From assembly GCA_019454225.1 (NCBI GenBank), contig CP075370.1:2098001-2162000 (forward strand): 64,000 nucleotides of DNA. Reading direction: 5' to 3'. The position numbers were made by a program, and so were the translations under genes. This document shows, in pieces, positions 52,801 to 63,184 of the stretch; the first letter of the stretch is position 1; each line of letters starts with the position of its first letter. The notes beneath the pieces were generated by a model, which saw nothing but the letters and a program-made list of their open reading frames with translations, ran no database searches and was not told where the DNA came from. Source of the stretch: Paracoccaceae bacterium. Lineage in GTDB: Bacteria; Pseudomonadota; Alphaproteobacteria; Rhodobacterales; Rhodobacteraceae.

Positions 52801-53706
52801 ATGCAGGACGATGTCGCGGCGATCGCGGCGCGCATTCCGGCGCTGGCGGGCTGGCAGGGCGAGGCGCAGCGCCTGGGCGGGCTGACCAACCGGGTCTATC
52901 GGCTGGGTGACGCGATCCTGCGGGTGCCGGGCGAGGGCACGGCCGAATACATCGACCGCGCGCATGAGGCGGAGGCGGCGCGGTCGGCGGCGGCGGCGGG
53001 CGTGTCGCCCGAGGTGCTGCATGTGGACGCGGCCAGCGGGCTGATGGTGACACGCTTCGTGCCCGGCGCGGTGACGATGACGCCCGAGGCGTTCCGCCTG
53101 CGCCCCGGCGCACCCGCCCGCGCGGCCCGGGCGCTGCGGCAATTGCACCGGTCCGGCCAGCGGTTTCCGGCACGGTTCGACCTGTTCGGGATGATCGACG
53201 ACTATCTGCGCCTGCTGTCGGGCCGGGACGTGGCCCTTCCCGATGGCTATCACGCGGTGGTGGACGAGGCCGGGGCGGTGCGGGCGGCGCTGGCGCGCGA
53301 CCCCGTGGCGGCCGTGCCCTGCCATTGCGACCCGCTGTGCGAGAACTTTCTGGATACCGGCGACCGGATGTGGATCGTCGACTGGGAATATTCGGGCATG
53401 AACGATCCGATGTGGGATCTGGGCGACCTTTCGGTCGAGGCCGGGTTTGACGCGGGTCAGGACGAGGCCATGCTGGCGGCCTATTTCGACGGCCCGCCCC
53501 CGCCCGCCGACCGGGCGCGGATGGTGATCAGCAAGGCGATGTGCGATCTGCTCTGGACGCTGTGGGGGCTTATCCAGCTGGCGAACGGCAATCCGGCCGA
53601 CGATTTCCGCGCCTATGCGGACGGCCGCTTTGCCCGTTGCCGCGCGCTGATGGCGCAGCCTGCGTTCCGGGCACATCTGGCGGTGCTGGAGGCGGGGCGC
53701 GGATGA
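52801..53706 (+). CDS. Second choline-kinase-like phosphotransferase
   Basis: A 301-residue APH-fold kinase: LGGLTNRVYRLGDAILRVPG (nucleotide site), the catalytic loop PCHCDPLCENFL (H-x-D-x4-N) and MWIVDWEYSGMNDPMWDLGD with the DFG-equivalent Asp. Closely resembles choline/ethanolamine and methylthioribose-kinase-like proteins. ATG 52801 has AGGAG upstream. It is the second such kinase near the ABC locus and only distantly like the first (46214-47092). Confidence 0.85.
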   Translation: MQDDVAAIAARIPALAGWQGEAQRLGGLTNRVYRLGDAILRVPGEGTAEYIDRAHEAEAARSAAAAGVSPEVLHVDAASGLMVTRFVPGAVTMTPEAFRLRPGAPARAARALRQLHRSGQRFPARFDLFGMIDDYLRLLSGRDVALPDGYHAVVDEAGAVRAALARDPVAAVPCHCDPLCENFLDTGDRMWIVDWEYSGMNDPMWDLGDLSVEAGFDAGQDEAMLAAYFDGPPPPADRARMVISKAMCDLLWTLWGLIQLANGNPADDFRAYADGRFARCRALMAQPAFRAHLAVLEAGRG

Positions 53707-53857
53707 CCGGATCGCCGACTATACGCCCGGTGGCGCGGCATTTCACCCCTTCGTGATGCAACGTGCGGCACCATCGGTGGCGGTTGTGTGAAAACCCGCT
53801 GTGCGACGGGGCTTCGGGCGCTATGGTTCGCGCCAGGGGCAAGGGCAGGGAGTAGGG

Positions 53858-55021
53858 ATGCTGGCGATCCTCAGACAGGTGCTGTTGGCTTGCGTGGTCG
53901 CGGCGGTGGCCGCCGTGATCTGGGCGCGCCATGTTCCTGCCTCGCACGCCTGGCTTGACCGGCTGGGGGTGCTCGGCCCGCTGCGATCCGCCGGGCTGGT
54001 GCCGGAAGAGGCGGCCCCGGCGCCCGCCGCCGCCGCCGGCGGACAGCGCGGCGGCGCGACCGTGGTCGCCGAGGCGCCCGGGTTCTCGCAGGCGGGCGAC
54101 CGGGTGGCCGCCATCGGCACCGCGCAGGCGCAGCGAAGCGTCGCCGTCTCGCCCGAGGTGTCCGGCCGGATCGTCCGGCTGGCCGTCAGCCCGGGCGCCC
54201 GGATCGAGCCGGGCACCGTGCTGGTGGAACTGGAGCGCGAGGCCGAGGATATCGCGCTGGCCCAGGCCGACCTGATGCTGGTCGACGCGCGCGACCGCTA
54301 TGACCGCGTGGCGCGCCTGCAATCGACCGGCAGCGCGACCGAGATCCAGATCCGCGAGGCGGAACTGGTGCTGCGGCAGGCCGAACTGCGGCTGCGGCAG
54401 GCCGATTACGACCTCGACCGCCGGGTGATCCGGGCGCCGATCGGCGGCTGGGTCGGGCTGCTGGATGTCGAGGTCGGCCAACCGGTGACCCCCGGCACCG
54501 AAATCGCCCGGATCGACGACCGGGCGCGCCTGCTGGTCGATTTCCGCGTGCCGGAACGGTTCGTCGGGCGCATCGCGGCGGGTGACAGGGTGCAGGCGCG
54601 GGCGCTGGCACGGTCCGACGCCTCGGCCGAAGGGATCATCTCGGCGCTGGACAACCGGGTGGACCCGGCCAGCCGCACGCTGCGCCTGCAGGCGGCCATC
54701 GACAACGCCGATGACCAGTTCCGCGCCGGGATGGCGTTCGAGATCGGGTTCGAGGTGGCGGGCGAGCGTCTGCCCTCGGTGCCGCCGCTGGCGCTGCAAT
54801 GGGGCACGTCGGGGGCCTTCGTCTGGATCGTGCGCGACGGCCGGGCGCAGCGGCTGGCGGTGCAGATCATCCAGCGCAACGCCGATGCGGTTCTGGTGCG
54901 CGCCGATTTCCTGCCGGGCGATCTGGTGGTGCGCGAGGGCGTCCAGTCGCTGCGGCCGGGCGCCGAGGTGACGTCGGTGCTGTCGGCGGCGCAGGCCGCG
55001 CTGCCGGGGCCGCGCACATGA
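53858..55021 (+). CDS. RND efflux periplasmic adaptor (HlyD/MFP family)
   Basis: A 387-residue membrane-fusion protein: an N-terminal membrane anchor (LLACVVAAVAAVIW), a biotinyl-lipoyl-like domain (RSVAVSPEVSGRIVRLAVSP), a helical hairpin (~150-195, LRQAELRLRQADYDLDRRVI), and beta-barrel (RAPIGGWVGLLDVEVGQPV). ATG 53858 follows GGGAG; in-frame upstream codons lack a ribosome-binding site. Overlaps the pump gene by 4 bp. Confidence 0.9.
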   Translation: MLAILRQVLLACVVAAVAAVIWARHVPASHAWLDRLGVLGPLRSAGLVPEEAAPAPAAAAGGQRGGATVVAEAPGFSQAGDRVAAIGTAQAQRSVAVSPEVSGRIVRLAVSPGARIEPGTVLVELEREAEDIALAQADLMLVDARDRYDRVARLQSTGSATEIQIREAELVLRQAELRLRQADYDLDRRVIRAPIGGWVGLLDVEVGQPVTPGTEIARIDDRARLLVDFRVPERFVGRIAAGDRVQARALARSDASAEGIISALDNRVDPASRTLRLQAAIDNADDQFRAGMAFEIGFEVAGERLPSVPPLALQWGTSGAFVWIVRDGRAQRLAVQIIQRNADAVLVRADFLPGDLVVREGVQSLRPGAEVTSVLSAAQAALPGPRT

Positions 55022-58000
55022 GCGCAGCCGAGGATGCGGTCGAGGCCGGGCGCAGCGGGCCCGCGCTTTTCGTGCGCCGCCCGATCCTTGCGATCGTGCT
55101 GAACGTGCTGGTGGCGATCGCCGGCGTCGCCGGGCTGATCGGCGCCGAGGTGCGCGAACTGCCCGACGTCGACCGGCCCGTGGTCACCATCGCCACCGAT
55201 TTCCCGGGCGCGGCCCCCGAGACCGTCGACCGCGAGGTGACCGGCGTGATCGAGGGTGCGGCGGGCCGCATCGCCGGGGTGAAATCCATCAGCTCGGCCT
55301 CGCGCTTCGGCAACAGCCGCGTGACGGTGGAGTTCGCCGACGGTGTCGAACTGGATGTCGCGGCGGCGGACGCCCGCGACAACATCGCGCGCATCCGCAA
55401 CAGCCTGCCCGCCGGGGTCGAGGATCCGCGTGTCGTCAAGGCCGATGCGAATGCCGAGGCGGTGATGCGGCTGGCCGTGACATCGGCCACCCTGACGCCC
55501 GAGGTGCTGAGCCAGATCGTCAATGACGACGTGATCGACCGGCTGCTGTCGGCGCCGGGGGTCGCGGACGTGCAGATCTTCGGCGAACGGTCCGAGGTCT
55601 ATCGCGTCGACGTCGATCTGATGCAGATGGCCGCGCGCGGCCTGACCCTGGCCGACATCCGCGGCGCCCTGCGGGACGTGGCCTTCGACGCCCCGGCGGG
55701 GGCGCTGTCATCGCCCGACCAGTCGATCGTGGTGCGCACCACTGCCGCCGTGACCACGCCGGTCCAGTTCGAGGCGCTGCCGGTGGCCCCCGGCGTGCGC
55801 CTTGGCGATGTGGCGCGGGTGACGCTGGGGGCCGCCCCCGGCGCCAGCGTGCTGCGCGCCAACGGCGAGGCGGGGGTGGGGCTGGGCATCATCCGCGCGG
55901 CGCAGTCGAACACGCTGTCGATCTCGCAGGCGGTGCGCGCGGCGGTGGATGACCTGCGCCCGGTGCTGCCCGCCGGCGTGGACATCTTCGTGACCTCGGA
56001 CGATGCGGTCTTCGTGACCGGGGCGATCCGCGAGGTGGCGTTCTCGCTGGGCCTTGCGGCGGCGATCGTGGTGGCGGTGATCTTCCTGTTCCTGCGCGAC
56101 TGGCGCGCCACGCTGATCCCGGCGGCGACGCTGCCGGTCGCGCTGGTCGGCACGCTTGCGGCGATCTGGCTGGCGGGGTTCAGCGTGAACGTGCTGACGC
56201 TGCTGGCGCTGGTGCTGGCGACCGGCATGGTGGTGGATGACGCCATCGTGGTGCTGGAAAACATCGTCCGCCGCCGGGCCGAAGGCATGGGCCCGCGCGC
56301 CGCGGCGGTGCTGGGCACGCGGCAGGTGTTCTTTGCGGTGATCACCACGACGGCCACACTGGCGGCGGTGTTCGTGCCGCTGTCCTTCCTGCCCGGCCAG
56401 ACCGGCGGGCTGTTCCGCGAATTCGGCTTCACGCTGGCGATTTCGGTCACGCTGTCGTCGATGGTGGCGCTGTCGCTCTGCCCGGTGCTGGCCAGCCGGC
56501 TGCTGGGCCCGGCGCGGGTCGCCGCCCGGCCCGGCCTGGGCGACCGGTTCGGCGACGCCCTGACCGGGTTCTACCTGATGACGCTGCGGGGCGCGCTGGC
56601 CAATCCGCTGGTCGTGGTGCTGGTCGCGGCGCTGTTCGCGGCCACCGCCGTCTTCATGGCGGGCGGCATCCGGCAGGAACTGACACCGCGCGAGGATCGG
56701 TCGCTGGCGCTGCTCAGCGTGACCACGCCGCAGGGTGTGTCGCTGGAATACACCGATGCGCAGATGCGGCTGCTCGAGGATTCCATCGCCCCGCTGGTCG
56801 CCTCGGGCGAGGTGACGAATGTCTTCGCCATCGCCGGGTCCGGCGGCCGGTCGAACCGGGGCTTCATGGTGCTGACCCTGGCCACCTGGGGCGAACGCGA
56901 CCGCGGCCAGCAGGAGATCGTGGCCGAGATCAACCGCCGCATCGCGCCGGTCATCGGCGCACGGGCCTTCGTGATCCAACCCAACTCGCTGGGCATCCGG
57001 GGCGCCGGGCGGGGGCTGACCTTTGCCGTCGCCGGCGGCACCTACGAGGCGCTGGGACCCGCCGCGCAGGCGCTGGTCGACCGGCTGGAGGCCGACCCCC
57101 GCATGGGCCAGGTGCGCCTGAACTACGAGACGACGCAGGCGCAGCTGTTCATCGAGGTCGATCGCGAGCGTGCCGCCGACCTGGGCGTGGCCATCGAGGG
57201 TCTGGGTGAGGCGCTGCAGGCCGTGCTGGATGGCCGCACGGTGGCGCAGGTCTTCGTGGGCGAACGCGCCTTTGACGTGAAGCTGGTCTCGACCGCCGAT
57301 CCGGTGGACGATCCGGGCGACCTGGACCGCATCTTCGTCCGCGCCTCGGGCGGCGAGATGATCCCGATTTCCACCTTCGTCCGGCTGGAGGAACGTGCCG
57401 TCGCGCCGGAACTGGGCCGCGAAAGCCAGCTGCGCGCGGTCGAGATCACGGCAGGGCTGACGGCGGACCTGTCGCTGGGCGACGCGCTGGCCGAGGTGCA
57501 GGCCGTCGCGGCCGAGGTGCTGGACCCGTCGATGCGGATCGTGCCGCTGGCCGAGGCCGCGACGCTGACGGAAACCTCGTCGGGGCTGATGATCACCTTC
57601 GGCTTTGCCATCCTGATCGTGTTCCTGGTGCTTGCCGCCCAGTTCGAAAGCGTGGTGTCGGCGGTGATCGTGATGGCCACGGTGCCCCTGGGGCTGGCCT
57701 GCGCAATCTTCGCGCTGGCGCTGACCGGTGGCAGCATGAACGTCTATTCGCAGATCGGGCTGGTGCTGCTGGTCGGGGTGATGGCCAAGAACGGCATCCT
57801 GATCGTCGAGTTCGCCGACCAGCTGCGCGACGCGGGCCGCGACGTGCGCGCGGCCATCGAGGAGGCCTGTGCCATACGTCTGCGTCCGGTGATGATGACC
57901 ATGGCCTCGACCGTGCTGGGCGGCCTGCCGCTGGTCTATGCCTCGGGCGCCGGGGCCGAGGCGCGGGTGGCGCTGGGCTGGATCATCGTGGGGGGGCTGG

Positions 58001-58152
58001 GGCTTGCGACGGTGGCGACGCTGTACCTGACACCGGTTGTGTATCGCCTGCTGGCCGGGCTGTCGCGGCCCCGCGCGGCCGAGGCGGCGCGGCTGGACCA
58101 CGAGCTTGCGGCGGTGGCGCGCAGCGCGCCGCAACCCCGCCCCGCCGGGTGA
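55018..58152 (+). CDS. RND family efflux pump, inner-membrane transporter
   Basis: A 1044-residue AcrB-like pump: 12 hydrophobic helices in two halves, porter domain repeats, and the proton-relay motif GMVVDDAIVVLENIVRR in TM4 with two adjacent Asp. Second-half landmarks: IGLVLLVGVMAKNGILIVEF and RLRPVMMTMASTVLGGLPL. N-terminus FVRRPILAIVLNVLV is typical. Substrate not evident; no outer-membrane channel gene adjoins. A long antisense open frame is a shadow. Confidence 0.93.
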   Translation: MSAAEDAVEAGRSGPALFVRRPILAIVLNVLVAIAGVAGLIGAEVRELPDVDRPVVTIATDFPGAAPETVDREVTGVIEGAAGRIAGVKSISSASRFGNSRVTVEFADGVELDVAAADARDNIARIRNSLPAGVEDPRVVKADANAEAVMRLAVTSATLTPEVLSQIVNDDVIDRLLSAPGVADVQIFGERSEVYRVDVDLMQMAARGLTLADIRGALRDVAFDAPAGALSSPDQSIVVRTTAAVTTPVQFEALPVAPGVRLGDVARVTLGAAPGASVLRANGEAGVGLGIIRAAQSNTLSISQAVRAAVDDLRPVLPAGVDIFVTSDDAVFVTGAIREVAFSLGLAAAIVVAVIFLFLRDWRATLIPAATLPVALVGTLAAIWLAGFSVNVLTLLALVLATGMVVDDAIVVLENIVRRRAEGMGPRAAAVLGTRQVFFAVITTTATLAAVFVPLSFLPGQTGGLFREFGFTLAISVTLSSMVALSLCPVLASRLLGPARVAARPGLGDRFGDALTGFYLMTLRGALANPLVVVLVAALFAATAVFMAGGIRQELTPREDRSLALLSVTTPQGVSLEYTDAQMRLLEDSIAPLVASGEVTNVFAIAGSGGRSNRGFMVLTLATWGERDRGQQEIVAEINRRIAPVIGARAFVIQPNSLGIRGAGRGLTFAVAGGTYEALGPAAQALVDRLEADPRMGQVRLNYETTQAQLFIEVDRERAADLGVAIEGLGEALQAVLDGRTVAQVFVGERAFDVKLVSTADPVDDPGDLDRIFVRASGGEMIPISTFVRLEERAVAPELGRESQLRAVEITAGLTADLSLGDALAEVQAVAAEVLDPSMRIVPLAEAATLTETSSGLMITFGFAILIVFLVLAAQFESVVSAVIVMATVPLGLACAIFALALTGGSMNVYSQIGLVLLVGVMAKNGILIVEFADQLRDAGRDVRAAIEEACAIRLRPVMMTMASTVLGGLPLVYASGAGAEARVALGWIIVGGLGLATVATLYLTPVVYRLLAGLSRPRAAEAARLDHELAAVARSAPQPRPAG

Positions 58153-58153
58153 C

Positions 58154-59167
58154 TCAGGCCCCCGATGCCAGCGCCTGCGCGCCGATCGCCAGCCGGGTGA
58201 CGGCCAGCGCGTGCCCCTCGGGCATCGCCGTGGCGCTGCGGTGGCGCACGTCATGCAGGAAGTTGCGGAAATAGGTCAGGTCCTCGCCGCTGGCGTCGAT
58301 ATGGCGGGTGCCGTGGCGGTCGGTCAGGAACAGGTGGTCGGCGCCGGCCCGTCCCGCGATGTCGAGATACTTGCGCAATTCGATGCTGCCCTCGGTTCCC
58401 AGCAGGAACAGCCGCCCGTCGCCCCAGGTCGGCAGCCCGTCCGGCGTGAACCAGTCGACGCGCACAAAGCCCGCCGCACCTTCGGACCGCAGCAGGATCT
58501 CGCCATAATCCTGGAATTCCGGCACATCCGGCACACCCCGGTTCGCCACGAAGGCCGAAACCACCCGGGCATCCCGGGCGCCGGTGTAGTGGATGAACTG
58601 GTCGATCTGGTGCGAGGCGATGTCGGTCAGGATGCCGCCGAAGGCGTCGGGCCGGAAGAACCACGCGGGCCGGATCGCGCGGTTCAGCCGGTGCGGCCCC
58701 AGCCCGGTGGTCTGGATCACCCGGCCGATGGCGCCCGATGCCACAAGGCGGCTGGCAGCCTCGCAGGCGCGCACGACGAAACGTTCGGAGAAGCAGATCG
58801 AGAATATCCGCCCGGTATCGCGCGCGGTGGCCGCGATGGCCTCCACCTGGTCCAGCGCGGTGGCGCCGGGCTTGTCCACCATCACGTCCTTGCCCGCCAG
58901 CATCGCGCGGATCGCGATGGCCGGTCGGTCGCAGGGGATGGCGGCGCAGGCCACGATGTCGATCGACGGGTCGTCGAACAGCCGTTCGCGGTCCACCGGC
59001 ACGATCTGCGGGAACCGTTCGCGGAACCCCTCCAGCACGCGGGCGTCGCTGGTCCGGGGGCAGTAGCCCGCGCATTCGGCGCCCGCCGCGATCATCTCGC
59101 CCACCATGTGATAGATGTGGCGGTGGTCGAGCCCGATGGCGGCAAAGCGCAGCGGCCGCCCGGTCAT
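58154..59167 (-). CDS. Gfo/Idh/MocA family oxidoreductase (1)
   Basis: A 337-residue NAD(P)-dependent dehydrogenase: RFAAIGLDHRHIYHMVGEMI at the Rossmann start (less canonical than the neighbour), MLAGKDVMVDKPGATALDQV containing the Lys-Pro of the family, and FGGILTDIASHQIDQFIHYT with the catalytic-site His. Ends one base after the convergent RND gene. Overlaps the second oxidoreductase start by 4 bp. A sugar, inositol or derived polyol substrate is likely from family knowledge. Confidence 0.9.
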   Translation of the reverse strand: MTGRPLRFAAIGLDHRHIYHMVGEMIAAGAECAGYCPRTSDARVLEGFRERFPQIVPVDRERLFDDPSIDIVACAAIPCDRPAIAIRAMLAGKDVMVDKPGATALDQVEAIAATARDTGRIFSICFSERFVVRACEAASRLVASGAIGRVIQTTGLGPHRLNRAIRPAWFFRPDAFGGILTDIASHQIDQFIHYTGARDARVVSAFVANRGVPDVPEFQDYGEILLRSEGAAGFVRVDWFTPDGLPTWGDGRLFLLGTEGSIELRKYLDIAGRAGADHLFLTDRHGTRHIDASGEDLTYFRNFLHDVRHRSATAMPEGHALAVTRLAIGAQALASGA

Positions 59168-60192
59168 GGCGCCACCCGCACCGGATGGCCGCTGCGCCCG
59201 GTCTCGATCAGCGCGTCGATCAGGCGGTGGACGCGCAGCGCCTCGTCGCCCGTCACCCGCGGCGCCCGGCCGCTGCGGATGGCATCGGTGAAGTCTGCCA
59301 TGACGGCGCGGTGGTAGTCATGCGGAAAGGCCATCGGGTCGGCGCCGGTGCCGCCCGCCGACCGGTCGGGTTCGATCGCCACCCGCCGCCCGTCGTGAAA
59401 CTGCACCAGCAGTTCGGTCCCGCGCAGCAGGGCGGTGCCCCCTTCGCAGGTCAGCACGATTTCCTCGGCAAAGCCCGGATAGGCGGCGGTCGTCGCGTCG
59501 ATGGTGCCGAAGGCGCCGCAGGCAAAGCGCGCGGCGGCGCAGACCATGTCCTCGGTTTCCATGCGGTGAACCGTGGTGGTGGTGGCAAAGCCCGTCACCT
59601 CGGCCACCGGCCCGGCCAGGCTCAGCATCAGGTCGAGCGTGTGGATCCCCTGCGAGATCAGCACCCCGCCGCCGTCGCGCGCAAAGCTGCCGCGCCCGGG
59701 TTCGTCATAATAGCTCTGCGGACGCCACAGCCGGATGGTGGTGGAACAGCCGACGATCCGGCCCAGCGTGCCCTCGCGCAGGATATCGGCCAGCGCCATG
59801 CCCGCCGGGCGGAACCGGTGCTGCAGCACCACGCCCAGCGTCACCCCGGCATCCCGGCAGGCCCGCACCAGCGCCTCGGCCCGGGCGGTGGTGATGTCCA
59901 GCGGCTTTTCCATCAGCACATGCTTGCCTGCCGCCGCGCAGCGCATGGCGATGTCGCAATGCGTGTTGGCCGGGGAAAACACCGCCACCGCCTCGACGCG
60001 GTCATCGTCGAGGATGCGCTCAAGGCTGTCGCACGGCGGAAAGGGAAAACGCTCGGCAAAGGCCGCACGCCGCGCCGCGCTGGGGCTGAAGGCATGGACG
60101 ACCTCGACGGTTCCGGACAGGTCCATCAGGCCACGGGCATGGGGCGTCACCGCCATGCCAAGGCCGACGATTGCGATGCGGGTCTTGTTCAC
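59164..60192 (-). CDS. Gfo/Idh/MocA family oxidoreductase (2)
   Basis: A 342-residue dehydrogenase: KTRIAIVGLGMAVTPHARGL, VFSPANTHCDIAMRCAAAGK followed by HVLMEKPLDITTARAE with the EKP motif, and GGVLISQGIHTLDLMLSLAG with the conserved His. The start is GTG at 60192 with AAAGG upstream; a longer open frame enters the TRAP gene. Paired tandem oxidoreductases with a TRAP importer suggest stepwise oxidation or epimerisation of the imported compound. Confidence 0.9.
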   Translation of the reverse strand: MNKTRIAIVGLGMAVTPHARGLMDLSGTVEVVHAFSPSAARRAAFAERFPFPPCDSLERILDDDRVEAVAVFSPANTHCDIAMRCAAAGKHVLMEKPLDITTARAEALVRACRDAGVTLGVVLQHRFRPAGMALADILREGTLGRIVGCSTTIRLWRPQSYYDEPGRGSFARDGGGVLISQGIHTLDLMLSLAGPVAEVTGFATTTTVHRMETEDMVCAAARFACGAFGTIDATTAAYPGFAEEIVLTCEGGTALLRGTELLVQFHDGRRVAIEPDRSAGGTGADPMAFPHDYHRAVMADFTDAIRSGRAPRVTGDEALRVHRLIDALIETGRSGHPVRVAP

Positions 60193-60221
60193 GGCAGGGC
60201 CTTTCGCGGATACCGGGCCGG

Positions 60222-62099
60222 TCACGGCCCGAACAGGGACACCGGCACCAGTGTCAGCGCCGGGACATAGGTGATGACCAGCAGGACCGCGATCATCGCC
60301 AGGACGAAGGGAATGATGGCGCGGAAGGTCTCGGTCTGGCCCGCCCCGCCGACCCGGGCGGTGGTAAAGACCAGCACCCCGAGCGGTGGCGTCAGGGCGC
60401 CGATGACCAGGCTCATCACGATGACAATGCCGAACTGGATGGGGTCGCCGCCCGCCGCCTTGACCAGCGGCACCAGGATCGGCACCAGGATGACCAGGGC
60501 CGCGATCATCTCCATGAACAGGCCGACGACCAGCAGGAACAAGAGGATGGCGAGCATCAGCAGATGCGGTTGCGCGACCAGCCCGCCAAGCTGCTGCGCG
60601 ATCTTCTGCGGCACCTGCTCGAAGGCCAGCACCCAGGCAAAGGGCGCCGCCGCGGCGATGATGATCACGATCACCACCGTGTCCAGCATCGATTCGCGGA
60701 TCGCCGCCAGCAGGTTGCCGGGCGTCAGCTTGCGATACAGCAGCGATCCGCACAGCAGCGCATAGATGAAGGCGATGACCCCGGCCTCGGTCGCGGTGAA
60801 GACGCCGAACCGCACGCCCCCCACGATGATCGCGGGCAGGATCAGGGCAGGCACCGCAAGGCCCAGCGACCCGAGGCGCTGGCGCAGCCCGGCCTTGGGC
60901 ATGTCGCCGCCATATCCGCGGTTGCGCGACATCACGGACACCACGAGCATGAGCGTCGCGGCCACCATCAGGCCGGGAACGATGGTGGCCACGAACAGCG
61001 CCCCCACCGACACCGAGGCCAGCGCCGCATAGATGATCAGCCCCAGGCTGGGCGGGATCAGGTTCGCCAGCGTCGAGGCGGCGGCGGTCAGTGCGGCGCT
61101 GAACGGGCGCGGATAGCCGCGCGCCGCCATTTCGGGCACCATCAGCTTGGCGATCGTCGAGGCGTCCGCCGTGGACGACCCCGACACGCCCGCCAGCATG
61201 GTGTTGGTGATGACATTGGCCTGCCCCAGGCCGCCCCGCAGGTGGCCCACAAGCTGCATCGCCAGATCCACAAGGCGCGGCGTGATGCCGCCAGCGTTCA
61301 TCACCGCCGCAGCCAGGATGAAGAACGGAATCGCCAGCAGCGTGAACGAGTTCAGCGACGCGCCCATGTTCTGCGAGATGGTGACCAGCAGCACCTGGCT
61401 CAGCGGCGCGAAGGCGGCAAAGGCCCCGAAGGCCAGCGCAAAGGCCACCGGCACGCCGATGATGATGGCCACGATCCCCACGATCACCAGCACGATGGCG
61501 CTGCCGCTCTCGCCATAGAGGCTGGATGCGCCATGGCGGATCGCCAGATAGATCAGGATGCCGCCAGCCAGCACGACCAGGCCCTGCGTCAGGCTGCGCC
61601 CCGCCGAGGGCCAGGCCAGGAACAGCAGGTTCAGCGCCCCGCCCACCGGCACCGCCAGAAAGAAATACTTCATCGGCAATTGCAGCGCGGGCGACGCGGC
61701 AATCGCGCGGCTGACATAATCCATGCCGTGAATCACCAGCACGATGCTGGCGGCGGCCATCACCGCCCGGTTGAACAGCACCAGCCGCGCGCGCGGCCCC
61801 TCTGGCAGCAGGCGCAGCACGACGTCGATCGAGATATGGGCGTCGCGGCTGGTCGCCACCGCCATGCCCACGAACACCGCCCAGGCAAAGACCCAGGTCG
61901 CCAGTTCCTCGGGCCAGGGCAGACCGGCCTTGAACACATAGCGCAGCACCACCTGCAGGCAGGATACCCCCACCGCCACGAGCAGCGCGATCACGCAGAA
62001 CGTCTCCAGCACCCTGTCGAGCCCGGTGGCCAGACGGGTTGCCGTCACACCGGAAGCCGCACCCACCGGTGCGGCCTCCGCCCTTTCCTGACCTTCCAT
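60222..62099 (-). CDS. TRAP transporter, fused DctQ-DctM permease
   Basis: A 625-residue membrane protein fusing the small DctQ-type subunit (~residues 30-180; [20 protein letters not shown] and [11 protein letters not shown]) to the large DctM-type subunit (~190-620; [56 protein letters not shown]). Around 16 helices. It powers Na+-coupled uptake of an organic acid or sugar acid with the binding protein just upstream (10-bp gap). Confidence 0.93.
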   Translation of the reverse strand: MEGQERAEAAPVGAASGVTATRLATGLDRVLETFCVIALLVAVGVSCLQVVLRYVFKAGLPWPEELATWVFAWAVFVGMAVATSRDAHISIDVVLRLLPEGPRARLVLFNRAVMAAASIVLVIHGMDYVSRAIAASPALQLPMKYFFLAVPVGGALNLLFLAWPSAGRSLTQGLVVLAGGILIYLAIRHGASSLYGESGSAIVLVIVGIVAIIIGVPVAFALAFGAFAAFAPLSQVLLVTISQNMGASLNSFTLLAIPFFILAAAVMNAGGITPRLVDLAMQLVGHLRGGLGQANVITNTMLAGVSGSSTADASTIAKLMVPEMAARGYPRPFSAALTAAASTLANLIPPSLGLIIYAALASVSVGALFVATIVPGLMVAATLMLVVSVMSRNRGYGGDMPKAGLRQRLGSLGLAVPALILPAIIVGGVRFGVFTATEAGVIAFIYALLCGSLLYRKLTPGNLLAAIRESMLDTVVIVIIIAAAAPFAWVLAFEQVPQKIAQQLGGLVAQPHLLMLAILLFLLVVGLFMEMIAALVILVPILVPLVKAAGGDPIQFGIVIVMSLVIGALTPPLGVLVFTTARVGGAGQTETFRAIIPFVLAMIAVLLVITYVPALTLVPVSLFGP

Positions 62100-62109
62100 C
62101 GTTCCGTTC

Positions 62110-63141
62110 TCAGCCCAGCGCGCGGATCTTCTGGATCATCTCGGCGGTCTCGGGGCTCTTGGACCCGAACTCGTCGAACAGCTGTGCCGTCTTTTCCTCC
62201 ATGGCCGTCAGCTCCGAGGCCGGCAGCGCCTGCACCTCGACACCCAGCCCCTTGAGCTGTTCCAGCGTCTCGGCCGCCATGGCGCGGTTGACCCGGCGCT
62301 GTTCGGCAAAGGCTTCCCTGGCGGTTTCCCGGAACATCGCCCGCAGGTCCTCGGGCAGGCTGTCCAGCCACGCGGCGTTCACCCGCACGGCCTTGGGCAG
62401 GAACCAGTGGCCGGTCAGCGTCAGGTGTTTCGCCTGTTCATGGAACTTGAACCCGACGATCGAGAACACGTCCGAATCGATGGCGTCGATGATGCCGGTC
62501 GACAGGGCCGAATACTGCTCGCTGTAGGGCAGGGGTGTCGGCGCCGCGCCCAGCAGGGTCCAGAAATCCACCCAGATGCGCAGTTGCGGCACCCGGATCT
62601 TCAGCCCCGCCAGATCGGCCAGCGACCCCACCGGGCGCTTCGACAGGATGTGGCGGAACCCGGTCTCGCCATAGGCCACGAACTCCACGCCGGTCTTGGC
62701 GCGGGCGATATCGGAACACTGCTGGCCCAGTTCGCCCTGCAGCACGGCATCGACATGCGCCTCGTTCTTGTAGATGAAGCCGGGCGCCCCGCCGAAGGCC
62801 GCAATCTCGGGCGCGATCGCCTCTTCGGAATCGGGCCCCGCCGTCGTCACCTGGATGGTGCCGATCCGGCTGCCTTCCAGCGCCTCGGCCAGCCCGCCCA
62901 GCTGCGCCGCCGGGAAATGCTGCGCCTCGATACGTCCGCCGCTCTTTTCGTTCAGCGTCGCGGCCCATGCGTCGAAGGCATTGGTGATCGGCGTTCCGAT
63001 CCCCTCGGTATGGGCGATCTTGCAGACGAACTTGTCCTGCGCGAAGCCGCGCATCGAAATCGCCGGCATCGCCAGCGCCGCCACGCCCGATGACACGAAC
63101 ATCCGTCGTCCGAGGGTCAACCCCCCCCTTTGCGAACTCAT
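62110..63141 (-). CDS. TRAP transporter substrate-binding protein (DctP type)
   Basis: A 343-residue periplasmic binding protein. The signal has a twin-arginine look (GRRMFVSSGVAALAMP, cleavage probably after GFA before QDK), so Tat export is plausible. Mature features: CKIAHTEGIGTPITNAFDAW, QHFPAAQLGGLAEALEGSRI, and LAGLKIRVPQLRIWVDFWT with the DctP Arg for carboxylate binding. The start ATG 63141 has GGGGAGG 6 nt upstream; ATG 63156 is less suitable. First gene of the leftward TRAP operon. Confidence 0.92.
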   Translation of the reverse strand: MSSQRGGLTLGRRMFVSSGVAALAMPAISMRGFAQDKFVCKIAHTEGIGTPITNAFDAWAATLNEKSGGRIEAQHFPAAQLGGLAEALEGSRIGTIQVTTAGPDSEEAIAPEIAAFGGAPGFIYKNEAHVDAVLQGELGQQCSDIARAKTGVEFVAYGETGFRHILSKRPVGSLADLAGLKIRVPQLRIWVDFWTLLGAAPTPLPYSEQYSALSTGIIDAIDSDVFSIVGFKFHEQAKHLTLTGHWFLPKAVRVNAAWLDSLPEDLRAMFRETAREAFAEQRRVNRAMAAETLEQLKGLGVEVQALPASELTAMEEKTAQLFDEFGSKSPETAEMIQKIRALG

Positions 63142-63184
63142 GGCAATCCTCCCCATTGCTGTCCGGTCGCCACAGCGCGCTTGC

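Noticed and set aside
55708-58254. 848-codon open frame opposite the RND pump gene
   Set aside because: Same antisense composition signature; the plus strand encodes a complete RND pump.
60171-62255. 694-codon open frame opposite the TRAP permease gene
   Set aside because: Gln/Arg/His-rich shadow of a hydrophobic gene; no start signal or domain.
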